Shown here piece by piece: positions 1 through 9,727 of a DNA stretch of 64,000 bases. Under the pieces are notes generated by a model. The model saw nothing but the letters and a program-made list of their open reading frames with translations, was not told the DNA's origin and ran no database searches. The stretch covers positions 1,362,501-1,426,500 of the forward strand of contig NZ_CP064795.1 of the NCBI RefSeq assembly GCF_015644725.1, written 5' to 3'. Each line of letters begins with the position of its first letter. Within the stretch, counting starts at the first letter, position 1. Both the position numbers and the translations under genes were made by a program. The DNA is from Salinimonas marina. GTDB taxonomy: Bacteria; Pseudomonadota; Gammaproteobacteria; Enterobacterales; Alteromonadaceae.

Positions 1-1161
1 CTGTTTAACCGGCTGAATAATACTGCGGGTGAAAAAGTAAATGAACAGCAAGGCAATTACGGTCGCGATAACAGCCACCACAAATTGAGTGGTGAGCAAA
101 GAAGTGATCGCCTGGGAAATCACCATTTCAATGGTGGTAACCGGGGCCAGGGCCGACTCTACATTAACCCCCACCACCATTTGCCACTGCACGCCGGGTA
201 AGGGCAGATGAATGGGTCGGGTTACATACAGCATATTGTTAAGCATCACCGAGCTGGATTGCCCGGAAATAGCCAGAAGCTCCTGGCTGGCATTGTCCTG
301 AGCAAAGATTTCTGAAAAAGGGCGGGCCAGTTTGTCACTGGCGTTAGTGGCGGCGACCGCCAGGCCATTTTGACTGACAATATAAACTTCGGCCTGGCCC
401 TGATATAACGACGCTTTCAGAGCGTTGGCCTGTTTTTGCAAAATAGGCAGATTGAGATCGGTGCCGACTACACCCCTGAATCTGCCATTGGCAATAACCG
501 GCACCGTCAGGCTGGTCATTAATTCGGAATAGCCTGGGCGAATTTCATACTGATAGGGGTTTGAAATACACGGTTTCATTTTTTCTTTGTTGCACAAATA
601 CCATTCGGCTGCACGAAAGCCAAACTCATCTAGGGTGTTATCATGTTTGACCCCGGCATCCACAATGGGCACCTGTTGAATACGACCGTCCGCATTGCGC
701 ACAAAATAGACCTCAAGGCTACCGGTGCCAGGTACCGAGTGCCTCGGGCCATTGGTGAACTCATCCGCGCGTCCGTCGAATTGATTTGTCTCAAACTGAG
801 CGTACATACTGGAGGTTAAGCCGGTATCTAGCATACCCTCGACCAAACGCTGCGTCTGGTCGCGATCCAACGACACTGCATCAGCCGCCGCAATGCTTGC
901 AGATAATTGCGTTGCCAGCGTATTAGGAAGCTGATGTGCTGCATTTATTAATGACTGCGTCTGAGCAGCGTACTGGGCGGCTTTGGCAGACACGGTAGCT
1001 TCAATCTGAGTTGTTACTTCTTGGCTGACATGCTGATTAATATTTTCTTCGGCATCCTCAAGTAGCAGATAGCTGACAAAAATAAACACTGTGGCAAGCA
1101 GTGTGAATAACACTCCCACAACTGACATCAGTTTTAAGGAAAGTGACAAACTTTTTTTCAT
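1..1161 (-). CDS. Methyl-accepting chemotaxis protein, N-terminal part (runs off the window)
   Basis: Reading leftwards from an ATG at 1161 gives 387 codons that stay open to the window edge, so the signalling half is missing. The start is a short basic stretch (MKKSLSLSLK) followed by a first membrane segment. A periplasmic region of about 300 residues then resembles a double Cache sensor (motifs GRFRGVVGTDLNLP and VYIVSQNGLAVAATN). A second membrane segment ends at FIYFFTRSIIQPVKQ, where a HAMP domain would start. This is the usual layout of a chemoreceptor that binds a small ligand outside the inner membrane and signals to CheA/CheW. A histidine kinase or GGDEF protein with the same sensor cannot be excluded because the output domain is not visible. 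The ligand cannot be told from sequence. Confidence 0.8.
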   Translation of the reverse strand, partial: MKKSLSLSLKLMSVVGVLFTLLATVFIFVSYLLLEDAEENINQHVSQEVTTQIEATVSAKAAQYAAQTQSLINAAHQLPNTLATQLSASIAAADAVSLDRDQTQRLVEGMLDTGLTSSMYAQFETNQFDGRADEFTNGPRHSVPGTGSLEVYFVRNADGRIQQVPIVDAGVKHDNTLDEFGFRAAEWYLCNKEKMKPCISNPYQYEIRPGYSELMTSLTVPVIANGRFRGVVGTDLNLPILQKQANALKASLYQGQAEVYIVSQNGLAVAATNASDKLARPFSEIFAQDNASQELLAISGQSSSVMLNNMLYVTRPIHLPLPGVQWQMVVGVNVESALAPVTTIEMVISQAITSLLTTQFVVAVIATVIALLFIYFFTRSIIQPVKQ

Positions 1162-1557
1162 GGAATGAGCGGCCCTGTTTATAACGAATGTAAATTAGCT
1201 GGCTGGCTTAGGAAAAACGCATGCACAGCCCAAAAGTGAATTTAAATACGGGCATCAAACCTGGTGAACCCGAGACCGCGTATCGGCACTGGCGGGAGCA
1301 TCTTGACCGCTTTTTTTGATTGTCTGAAGTAATTTAATGTTTGTGAAATTAATAGCGTTCCAAGGTTAATAATCAGGGTGTTGGTACTAAACCTATGGGT
1401 GACCACGGCCAGGTCCACCCAAAAGCCAGGATAACGGGCATATCATAGAATGCCGGCTTGAGATTTCGTTCGAGGCCAGAGATAATTACCCGCATAACCT
1501 GCGACCCGCGCTTAGCGTGTTGTGTTTGTCTTAGCGCTTTTGTCAAAATGAGATGTT
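1162..1557. other. Intergenic region, no gene seen
   Basis: About 400 bases between the divergent chemoreceptor and rluF. I see no open frame with coding character, no tRNA and no clear hairpin terminator. Promoters for both flanking genes are expected here, but none is strong enough to mark. Confidence 0.5.
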
Positions 1558-2427
1558 ATGGAAACCGCCAGCTCGACCCGATTAAACAAATTTATCAGCG
1601 AAAGTGGGTTTTGTTCGCGGCGCGATGCCGATAAATTTATCGAGCAGGGGAGTGTTCAGTTAAATGGTCAGCGCGCCGAGGTTGGGACCAAAGTTATGCC
1701 CGGCGACATTGTGAAGGTAAACGGCAAGCTGATAAAACCTGCCAATAAAGATGCTTTTGTGGTGTTGGCACTGAATAAGCCGGTAGGGGTGGTAAGCACC
1801 ACCGATAGTGCTGAGCGGGCCAATATCGTCAATTATGTACGTTATAAAGAGCGGATTTTTCCTATTGGCCGACTGGATAAAGACTCCCAGGGGCTGATAT
1901 TTTTAACCAATGATGGCGACTTAGTAAATAAAGTCCTGCGAGCGGGTAACAATCACGAAAAAGAATATGTGGTGCGGGTAAATAAACCCATTACCGATGA
2001 ATTTATTCATGGCATGCGCGCCGGTGTACCGATTCTTGGCACGGTAACCAAAAAGTGTAAAGTGGTAAAAGAAAGTCGTCTGGAGTTTCGCATCACTTTG
2101 GTTCAGGGATTAAATCGGCAGATACGGCGTATGTGTCAGTATTTTGATTATGAAGTGAAAAAGCTGGAGCGCGTCAGGATCATGAATGTTGATCTGCGCG
2201 GCTTAAAAACCGGCGCATGGCGTCAGCTCACCAGAGAGGAATTAAGTACGCTTTTGAAATCGGTAGAGCATTCCTCCAAGGAAGCGCCCGCCAATCATCG
2301 CAACACCCGGCCCAAGCCGAAAGGACAGCCGAAAAAACGTATTGATATCAAACCAGGCAATAAGCCCAAAGCCGAGACCCGCTCGCGTAATACCCTTAAA
2401 CTGGGCGGCAAAAAGCAGCGGCCCTAA
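1558..2427 (+). CDS. rluF: 23S rRNA pseudouridine synthase RluF
   Basis: A 289-residue protein of the RsuA/RluF branch of pseudouridine synthases. Residues 1-60 form an S4 RNA-binding domain ([20 protein letters not shown]). The catalytic domain carries the signature [18 protein letters not shown], with the catalytic aspartate at residue 107. The last 50 residues are a lysine/arginine/proline-rich tail typical of RluF and are probably involved in RNA contact. RluF makes pseudouridine at position 2604 of 23S rRNA in Escherichia coli; the same job is inferred here. The ATG at 1558 has only a weak ribosome binding site. It appears to be a single-gene unit. RluB or RsuA would be the alternatives, but the tail and motifs favour RluF. 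Confidence 0.88.
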   Translation: METASSTRLNKFISESGFCSRRDADKFIEQGSVQLNGQRAEVGTKVMPGDIVKVNGKLIKPANKDAFVVLALNKPVGVVSTTDSAERANIVNYVRYKERIFPIGRLDKDSQGLIFLTNDGDLVNKVLRAGNNHEKEYVVRVNKPITDEFIHGMRAGVPILGTVTKKCKVVKESRLEFRITLVQGLNRQIRRMCQYFDYEVKKLERVRIMNVDLRGLKTGAWRQLTREELSTLLKSVEHSSKEAPANHRNTRPKPKGQPKKRIDIKPGNKPKAETRSRNTLKLGGKKQRP

Positions 2428-2617
2428 AGACCGTCCGTAGAAACCGTCTGAAAAAACCATCGTAGAAACAGCCCCAAGCCGGATAATGTAGGCCGCCCGA
2501 ACTGGCGGACGCTTTCAACACTCAGTGTTATGTTAATAAATAAATAGCATTGAGTGGTGGCCGGTGCCCTACTGTGCATAAACTGAGCAATCTAACGAGC
2601 TTTGCACAGGCGGTGCT

Positions 2618-3943
2618 ATGGCACTTTCACATTCGAAGGCGCAGCCGGATACTATTCAACATACCTGCGACAGTTCCCGCTACTATCGAAATTATGTCCT
2701 GTTTATATTGACGCTGGTGTATGCCTTCAACTTTATAGATAGGCAGGTTGTGGGAATCTTATCGCCATTTATTAAGGCCGATCTGGGGCTGGATGATGCC
2801 CAGCTTGGTTGGCTTAAGGGGATTTACTTTGCTCTGCTGTACACCCTGGTGGGCATTCCCATCGCCTGGCTCGCAGACCGCTATTCCAGAGTAAATATTA
2901 TTGCCGTATCGCTGACCTTGTGGAGCGGGTTTACCGCTGCGTCCGGACTGGCGACCAATTACCTGCAGCTGGCAGTAGCACGAATTGGTGTTGGGATAGG
3001 TGAGGCGGGTGGTAGCCCGCCGTCGCATAGCATCATTGCTGATCTTTTCCCTAAAGAAAAACGGGCCGGTGCGCTGGCTATTTATTCACTGGGGATCCCG
3101 TTTGGTATCATGCTGGCATTCTTTGCTTCGGCGTTTTTTCTACAGGGCGGTACGGCTGACTGGCGAACCGTTATGATAAGCGTCGGTTTACCCGGGGTTA
3201 TGCTGGCAGTATTGCTAAAGTTTACAGTCAAAGAACCTGCCCGCAGCGCAGCACAAACATCACCGACCACGGCAGCGCTGCAACCGGCCGCATTTACTTC
3301 AATCCGGGCCCTTTTAAAAATACCCACATGGTGGGGCATGGCTTTGGGAATTTCCTTTGGTTCGTTTGGCAATTACGCCATCTCAACCTGGATCATCGAT
3401 TACTATGTACGGGCGTTTGCGGGGCTGGATATAACACAACTGCTGATAGTGTTTGGGATTATCAACGGCACCGCCTATGCGCTGGGTGTATGGCTTGGCG
3501 GGGTAGTTGCCGACAGGTGGGGACGATATAACAAACGTGCCTATGCGCTGTTGCCGGCCCTGGCACTAATGATTGGGGTACCGGCTTTTTATTTTTCACT
3601 GCAGGTGCAGGACTTGTGGCTGTCGGTGGGGCTGCTTACCTTTTTACTGTTTACCAGCGGCTCGTATCTGGGACCGTGTTTTGCCATGGCGCAAACGCTG
3701 GCACCGGGTAATATCAGAGCTATGTCTACCGCGCTGTTCTTTTTTGTGCTCAATATTATTGCCCTGGGAGGCGGGCCGACGCTGACCGGGATTGTCAGTC
3801 AGGCGTTGGTGCCTGCGCTGGGCGAAACCGAGGCTTTGCGTCAGGCGTTGATGTATCTGCTAATACCCTATGGCCTTTCTATTCTGGTGTTTTTATGGAC
3901 CAGCACCAAAATTGCAAAAGATTGGGAACGTAGTGCCGGTTAG
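2618..3943 (+). CDS. MFS transporter, spinster-like
   Basis: A 441-residue major facilitator protein with about 12 predicted membrane helices. The start carries NFIDRQVVGILSPFIKADL, and the loop after helix 2 has the family motif LADRYSRVN. GIGEAGGSPPSHSIIADLF in the first half is typical of the spinster-type subgroup. These proteins carry small organic solutes across the inner membrane, usually with protons. The substrate cannot be assigned, and neighbours give no hint because rluF upstream and the DUF3360 gene downstream are unrelated. Confidence 0.82.
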   Translation: MALSHSKAQPDTIQHTCDSSRYYRNYVLFILTLVYAFNFIDRQVVGILSPFIKADLGLDDAQLGWLKGIYFALLYTLVGIPIAWLADRYSRVNIIAVSLTLWSGFTAASGLATNYLQLAVARIGVGIGEAGGSPPSHSIIADLFPKEKRAGALAIYSLGIPFGIMLAFFASAFFLQGGTADWRTVMISVGLPGVMLAVLLKFTVKEPARSAAQTSPTTAALQPAAFTSIRALLKIPTWWGMALGISFGSFGNYAISTWIIDYYVRAFAGLDITQLLIVFGIINGTAYALGVWLGGVVADRWGRYNKRAYALLPALALMIGVPAFYFSLQVQDLWLSVGLLTFLLFTSGSYLGPCFAMAQTLAPGNIRAMSTALFFFVLNIIALGGGPTLTGIVSQALVPALGETEALRQALMYLLIPYGLSILVFLWTSTKIAKDWERSAG

Positions 3944-4110
3944 GTTTTTTCTTAATGTAGCTGGCGTTTTCATAGTCACAAGTGTCGCTCACCTGAGGGT
4001 TTTCATCGCAGCGGGGATAGCCAAAATGGCTGGTCGTTTATAAGGCCTCAACAGTAACTTTCTTATAAGGGCAGAGTGGGGCTGCTTTACAATCAAAGGC
4101 CCGGAGCCAC

Positions 4111-4142
4111 AAATAAAAACGCCCCGACAAGCTGCCGGGGCG
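4111..4142 (-). terminator. Rho-independent terminator of the DUF3360 gene
   Basis: On the minus strand a GCCCCG/CGGGGC stem with a short loop is followed by GTTTTTATTT, 30 bases past the stop of the leftward DUF3360 gene. It could also stop rightward readthrough from the MFS gene less efficiently. Confidence 0.8.
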
Positions 4143-4172
4143 ATAACACACGAGTGTGTTTAGGGTTGGGGA

Positions 4173-5637
4173 TTAGTTGAAGGTATCGACCAGGGCCGGA
4201 ACGCCGGGGAACATGCCGATAATCGCCATCACGGTACACAGCACCACAAACGCAATGCCGGGGATGATCCAGCGACCGGCTTTACCCAGCTGCTCGGCAC
4301 GTTCTTTACAACCTACCAGGCCAAGATTGTCCATCAGCAGGGTTAGCGACCAGCCAAACACAGGGTTAACCAGTACCGACGAGATCACCACCATGGCGGC
4401 AGACTGCGCAGTTTTGCCTTCGCGGGTCATTTGCATACCAGCTTCCATCAGCGGTAGAAATACACCGACCAATAGCGCTACGCTTAATACCGGGGGCCAT
4501 ACCGCCAAATCCATCGGGTAGCCCCATAATGCCGCCACAATACACAGGATACCGGTAACAATGGCCCGGCAGGAATGGGTCGACGGGCAATAGACGCCGG
4601 AATAATATACGTCCCCCAGGAAGATGATATATTGCCGCCGCCTAAAAAGCTGCCAACTGCCTGTCGGGCTGAAGCTGCCATCATGGTATCGTCAATGTTC
4701 ATCTGTACTTTTTGGGTCTTTTTGGGGTAGCTGAGCTGTTGGAATACCTTGTGGCCAAGAAAGTCAGGCGACCACATGGCTACTGCCAAAACCGCGAAAG
4801 GCATGACGGCTACAAAGTGCGACCAGTCTGGCCAGCCCAGCTGCCAGCCGGTGCTTTCACCCCACCAGTAAGCCGGGCTCAGATTAGGCATGCCGGGGCT
4901 GGTGGTAAATTCAAATGGGGCGCCCAACGCCAGCGAAATAACGGCCGCCATGCCCGCGCCCAACGGAATTGCCAGCCAGCGTTTTTGAATATGCTCCAGC
5001 CAGGCGTACATGATAATGGTGGCGATAAGCACCACAAAGGCAATGTAGGACATGCCAAAGCTTTCCGCCCAGGTAAACAGTTTTTGCACCTGACCGGTAA
5101 TGCCAATAAACCCAAGATACAGTAACAGCCCCCGCAGACCCCGTTACTGGTGAGCTTTGCCAGTAAGCTGCCCCCGCGGGTTACCCCGAGCAAGAAACCA
5201 AACACCCCGATTAATAATCCAAGGGCCATGGGATGACCCCCTGAGGCGACGATTAATGGCACCAGCGGTATCAGCGGACCATGGGTCCCGGCCAGATTCG
5301 CTGACGGATTTAAAAAGCCTGAAATCAGAATAACAAACAACACGGCAGCAATAAGTAACTCAAAGCGCACATTCTCAATCACAAATTCCTGAGACAGCCC
5401 CAATGGGCCGGCGAAGGCGCCCACAATAGCGGCCACCATTACAATCTTACCAATGGTGGCGGCCATGCCCGGGACCAGGTCTTCCCATTCAAACCGGTAG
5501 TCCCGCATGGGCAGATTGGGTCGCCAGCGCCGGGGCGACATAACCTGTAATTCGTGTTCTAAGTAAGCCTCGCGGCTGGGAAACTCTGCTCGTGGTCGTG
5601 ATAACGACGCATATTGTTGTGAATTTTCCTGAGACAC
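4173..5637 (-). pseudogene. DUF3360 family membrane protein, two frameshifts
   Basis: Three overlapping minus-strand frames together spell one DUF3360-like protein of about 488 residues. The start is a GTG at 5637 with GAGG seven bases upstream. The soluble start contains RAEFPSREAYLEHELQ and MSPRRWRPNLPMRDYRFEWE, followed by about 12 hydrophobic helices ending in FPGVPALVDTFN. The frame is lost near 5139-5142 (a CCCC run) and again near 4564-4568 (CCC). Adding one base at each site restores a continuous reading frame. The family has no assigned function. Its fold and glycine-rich membrane segments resemble SulP/xanthine-type permeases, which is inference only. The frame breaks may be assembly errors rather than true decay, because the rest looks fully conserved. 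Confidence 0.75.
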
Positions 5638-5763
5638 AGCGCACCTCGTAATTGAATGTAATGCACGCAGTGTAAATTTGTCACAAATGGTTAACAATGC
5701 GACCATAGGCTTATACTTTTGGTTAAGGTTTGACCAGCTACATATGGCCGCAGCGGGATGTTT

Positions 5764-6489
5764 TTAGCAATTCTGGTGAGAGCCTGAGGGTGCTTCGTTT
5801 GCTCGGCAATCTTCGCCTTCATAGCCACTGGCCCCAGAGGCATGGTTACTGTTTTCTTGCGACAGCATGATACCTGCCACGCTTATCACAACCCCTGCGA
5901 TGGTCGCCGTGGCAATCGCTTCCCCGAACATAACCCGGACGCACAAGGTTGTGACCGGTGGCGACAAGTAAATCAGACAGGCAATATTAACGGCGCCTAT
6001 CCGTTCTAGACAGCCCCAGTAAAGACCATAGGCGGCTAAGGTGGAAAATAATACGAACCACATTACTGCTTTCCAGAACCCGATTTCCATTGGAAACAAC
6101 AGGGTGTTATCGATGTACAGGGCTAACAGTGCGAACAATATTGCGGTGGTAAAGCTTTGGATGATCATGGAACTGCCTAATGAGGGGGCAAATTTAACCC
6201 GCTTTGTAAGAAGCGTACCGGCCACCAAACACAGCATACTCTGCAGGGTCAGGCCAAAGCCCAGGGCAGAGGCTTTTTCAAGGTTGCCGGCCACCGAAAC
6301 GGCCACCCCGATAAAGCCGACCCCCAATCCCAGCCATGGCAGCTTAGCCACACCTTGTTTCAACGCCGGACCTGCAAGAGCGACGGTCGCAATTAGCTGA
6401 GGCGCTGCAATCAAGACAACCAGCGTGGCGGGCCAGCCCGAAGGAATAGCGGCCCCCGCACTCCCGATAGCCAGGCAGCCGACCATCAT
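5764..6489 (-). pseudogene. EamA/DMT-superfamily permease lacking its N-terminus
   Basis: A 241-residue hydrophobic protein with about eight helices and EamA-type features (WLGLGVGFIGVAVSV, ACLIYLSPPVTTLCVRVMFG). EamA carriers normally have ten helices and 290-310 residues; the first 60-70 residues (helices 1-2) are absent. An in-frame TAA lies a few codons upstream of the double ATG at 6489, and no other frame upstream encodes membrane helices. This therefore looks like a true 5' truncation rather than a mis-called start. The tail NHASGASGYEGEDCRANEAP is hydrophilic. Either a remnant or a shortened protein; drug/metabolite export would be the ancestral role. Confidence 0.65.
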
Positions 6490-6871
6490 TTGCTGCTTAT
6501 TCGCGAAGGCTTAATGCATAGCTGTCCAGTTTGTCAGGACAGTGCGCTGGAGGCGGCAAAGTTCTGGCTGACAAAACTATATCGGGAGTCTCAAATAGGC
6601 TGAAATACAGGCTGAATATATAAGGGTTGACGAATCTTAAGTTCGCCTAAAATGTTAAATTTGTTAGCTAAATGTTTGTTAAATGTTCTTAAATAAAAGA
6701 TTCACAGCTTGTTTGTTTATTTTGTCGGCAGTCAGCGATAGATAGGTTGCAGGTCGTACCACTTCGCCGTAATCTCTGCCTTAGTATGCGCCCGGCAGAC
6801 AACTGCAGGCATCAAAAATCGCTGCAATGCTGAGTGCCGTTTATTTACATTTATAAAAACCAGAGAGCTTC
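6490..6871. other. AT-rich intergenic region upstream of the FadL-type gene
   Basis: A stretch of about 380 bases with no gene. The part from about 6640 to 6725 is rich in A/T (repeated TTAAATTTGTTAGC-like words) and would suit a promoter and upstream activator for the porin gene. No defined operator was recognised. Confidence 0.4.
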
Positions 6872-8179
6872 ATGTTTAGACATTCAAAATTATTCGTATC
6901 TGTAGGTATGGCTGTGTCCTGCCTGTCTTCTTCGGTAATGGCTGCCGGTTTCCAGGTGAATGAGCATAGCGCTAACGGTCTGGGCCGCGCGTTTGCAGGT
7001 CAGGCTGCCACGCCTGAAAATGCGTCTATTTTAGCGACTAACCCGGCTGCTATCGGGTTGTTTAAAAAATCGGAATTCAGCGGTGCGGTAAGCTTTATCG
7101 ATCCTAATGTGGATGTAAGCGCACAGGCTAACACCTCACTTATGACTGAACAGGGCAATGTGCCGGTCGCCTCTGCCGAGTCCAGTGAAGATGATATTGC
7201 GGATACCGCACTGGTTCCGGCCTTATTTTACACCACACCTGTTAATGACAAGTGGTCAGTAGGTGTGGGTGGCTTCACCACCTATGGTTTGCGTACCGAT
7301 TATAGTCAGGACTTCGAAGCACTGCACTTTGCGGATACCGCCGAAGTAAAATCCTTTACCATCAATCCGGCTGTATCTTACAAGCTGACCGAGACTCTGC
7401 GTCTGGGCTTTGGGGTGAGCGCAACGTATGCTGAAGCGGAAATCAGCTCAGCAATCTCTAATTCTCTGAGACCGGTTTTATCTCAGGCGCTACAGCAACA
7501 GCTACCTGCCAATGCTTCATTATTTAAGCTGGAAGGTGATGACTGGGGCTATGGCTGGAATGCCGGGGTCTTCTGGCAGGCTACTGACAGCACCGATATT
7601 GCCCTGTCTTATCGCGCCGAAACCGAACTGGAACTGGAGGGTGAGGTGAGCTCACAAATTCAGCCGGATCTGAATCAGCCTGGTAAGGTTGATCTAAACC
7701 TGGCCGCCATTACCGAACTGGCGGTAAACCACAGACTGGATAGGCAGTGGTCATTGCAAGCCAGCGTGGTTTATACCGACTGGAGCACGTTCGATAAACT
7801 GGAAGCGAACCTGCAAAGCGGCGACGATTTTCTGATTAAGCAGGAAAACTTTGAAGATACCTGGCGCGGGGCGTTCGGCGTTACCTACAAGGTAGACAAC
7901 GACATGACCTTGCGGGCGGGCTATGCGTATGATGACGGCGCGGTTACCCGCGAAAACCGTTCGCTGAGTATTCCAGATACGGATCGCCACTGGGTAACGG
8001 CAGGTCTGACGCATTCTGTTACTGATAGCACTGATATCGATGTAGGCTATGCGTATTTGAAAGGTCGCGAAGCAGTGGTAGACAAAACCCGCGAAATCGG
8101 GGCTTTGACGTCCAATGTAAGTGGTACCCAGTCTGCTAATGCACATATTTTCAGTGTGCAGGTTAACACCAGCTTCTAA
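6872..8179 (+). CDS. FadL/TodX-type outer membrane transport protein
   Basis: A 435-residue outer membrane beta-barrel of the FadL family. A signal peptide ends at SSVMA-AGFQ. The mature start AGFQVNEHSANGLGRAF and NPAAIGLF match the hatch region of FadL/TodX. The sequence alternates polar and hydrophobic residues and ends in phenylalanine (HIFSVQVNTSF), as barrel proteins do. Family members let long-chain fatty acids or other hydrophobic compounds cross the outer membrane by lateral diffusion. It stands alone, with its own terminator; no fadD or beta-oxidation gene is nearby. The exact substrate is unknown. Confidence 0.87.
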   Translation: MFRHSKLFVSVGMAVSCLSSSVMAAGFQVNEHSANGLGRAFAGQAATPENASILATNPAAIGLFKKSEFSGAVSFIDPNVDVSAQANTSLMTEQGNVPVASAESSEDDIADTALVPALFYTTPVNDKWSVGVGGFTTYGLRTDYSQDFEALHFADTAEVKSFTINPAVSYKLTETLRLGFGVSATYAEAEISSAISNSLRPVLSQALQQQLPANASLFKLEGDDWGYGWNAGVFWQATDSTDIALSYRAETELELEGEVSSQIQPDLNQPGKVDLNLAAITELAVNHRLDRQWSLQASVVYTDWSTFDKLEANLQSGDDFLIKQENFEDTWRGAFGVTYKVDNDMTLRAGYAYDDGAVTRENRSLSIPDTDRHWVTAGLTHSVTDSTDIDVGYAYLKGREAVVDKTREIGALTSNVSGTQSANAHIFSVQVNTSF

Positions 8180-8194
8180 AGCGGTTGTTGGGAT

Positions 8195-8223
8195 AAAAAA
8201 AGCAGCTCAGGCTGCTTTTTTTG
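8195..8223 (+). terminator. Terminator of the FadL-type gene
   Basis: AAAAAAAGCAGC-TCAG-GCTGCTTTTTTT: a six-base GC stem with loop, flanked by A and T runs, 15 bases past the stop codon. It can work in both directions. Confidence 0.85.
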
Positions 8224-8355
8224 TATTCGCTGGTCAGCTGCGAACCAGGGATAGACCAATAAGATAATGGCAGGGGCTGGTTATTGTTTGCTCACCATAA
8301 CCTGTTATTATCCAATTATCGTCTATCAAACCATCGTCTATCAGCAGACCTAAAT

Positions 8356-9600
8356 ATGAAAACGTTTAACCTTTTGTTGTATGCGACAATACTATGGTTT
8401 TATGGGACCACCGCGCAGGCCCAGCAGGCTTTGTATCAGCCCTTGCCAGCTGAGGTTACCCCGCAGCTAAGCGCATCCGGGTCCCATCCTGTAGGCGTCA
8501 AAACTATAACCGTGGTATCAAGGCAGCACCCGCAATTATTGTCAGCAAAGACCACATCGCGTTTACTGACCCTTGAAATCTGGTATCCGGCCATAGAGAA
8601 AGGCGAACGCGCTGTGTATGAGAATGTGACCCGCAGTCACAATGAGTTTCGAATTGAAGGACAGGCGAGCCGGGACACGGCAATTGCCAAAGGTCAGTAT
8701 CCACTGGTAATTTTGTCGCACGGCTATACGGGCTATCGGCATCTGATGTTTTATCTGGGGGAGCATCTGGCCAGTCATGGCTATATTGTAGCAGCGGTTG
8801 ATCATACCGATTCCACCAATCAGGAAATCGACTTTGCCCGCGCGCCCTATGCCGGTTTTCCGTCGACCTTGTACAACCGCGCTCGTGACCAGCAATTTAC
8901 GCTGGATGCAATGGCCAACCATGAGTTCTTTGTTGCTTATCTTGCCAAAGGCAAAGCGGGCCTGGTGGGGTATTCGATGGGCGGGTACGGATTGCTCAGT
9001 ACCCTGGGCGGGTGCTTCAACTTCTCCGCCGAAGCCGCGGGTCGCTTTACCGGAATTCAGGATCCAGCTCGGGCTGCTACGGTGGCAACACGTCTGAATA
9101 CCTGCGCTGCCGGTCAGAATGCCGAAGCAAAGCCGGATAAACGCTGGGCCGCCGGGGTGGCGCTTGCCCCCTGGGGCGGACAGGATAAGGTTGTCAGTAA
9201 GTCTTCACTAAATAGCATCACAACACCTGTTTTGTATGTAGCCGGAGACCAGGATGATATCTCCGGATATGATGGAATTCGATGGTTATTTCACCATACC
9301 GGCAGTGCCGGTAGCCAGTTACTGACCATTCACAATGCCCGTCATAATATTGCTGGCCACCCGGCGCCGGCCAATGCGCGAAGCAATGAAATGGATATCG
9401 GTCATTATTATGAGCCCGCGTGGGATACCCAAACGCTTAACAACATAACCAAACATTTTGTGCTGGCGATGATGAATTGTCATATCAAAGAGCAGCCGCA
9501 GGATTGCCAAATGCTGGAGGTGGCGGGCAATAGTAATCAGACATCCCAAAATGATAAGACCCCGAGCCCTGGACGGGTTTTGATAACCGCTACTCAGTAG
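8356..9600 (+). CDS. Secreted alpha/beta hydrolase (PAF-acetylhydrolase/dienelactone-hydrolase-like)
   Basis: The ATG at 8356 is preferred over an upstream in-frame TTG at 8284 because it opens a clear signal peptide (MKTFNLLLYATILWFYGTTAQA). The mature protein has an oxyanion-type HGYTG and a nucleophile elbow GYSMGG with serine about residue 207. A later aspartate in AGDQDD and a histidine in NARHN could complete the triad. Length is 414 residues. The layout fits the family of predicted dienelactone hydrolases and platelet-activating-factor acetylhydrolase-like esterases, which cleave ester bonds. The natural substrate is unknown. The start overlaps an AAAACGTTTA word resembling the galactoside-locus operator, probably by chance. 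Confidence 0.78.
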   Translation: MKTFNLLLYATILWFYGTTAQAQQALYQPLPAEVTPQLSASGSHPVGVKTITVVSRQHPQLLSAKTTSRLLTLEIWYPAIEKGERAVYENVTRSHNEFRIEGQASRDTAIAKGQYPLVILSHGYTGYRHLMFYLGEHLASHGYIVAAVDHTDSTNQEIDFARAPYAGFPSTLYNRARDQQFTLDAMANHEFFVAYLAKGKAGLVGYSMGGYGLLSTLGGCFNFSAEAAGRFTGIQDPARAATVATRLNTCAAGQNAEAKPDKRWAAGVALAPWGGQDKVVSKSSLNSITTPVLYVAGDQDDISGYDGIRWLFHHTGSAGSQLLTIHNARHNIAGHPAPANARSNEMDIGHYYEPAWDTQTLNNITKHFVLAMMNCHIKEQPQDCQMLEVAGNSNQTSQNDKTPSPGRVLITATQ

Positions 9601-9727
9601 GCATGAGCATGGAGCACAAATAACGCCGGAGCCGGATAAAGCACCGCTGGCAGTAAAAACCAGCGGTGGGATCTTCCTGAGGCCGTCATTGCCTTATGGG
9701 CACCCAGGGTGATGGTTAAAAGTTTGT

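Noticed and set aside
8355..8368. Operator-like AAAACGTTTA at the start of the hydrolase gene
   Set aside because: It overlaps the start codon and is explained by the first codons (Met-Lys-Thr-Phe). Not annotated as an operator, only mentioned as a weak match.
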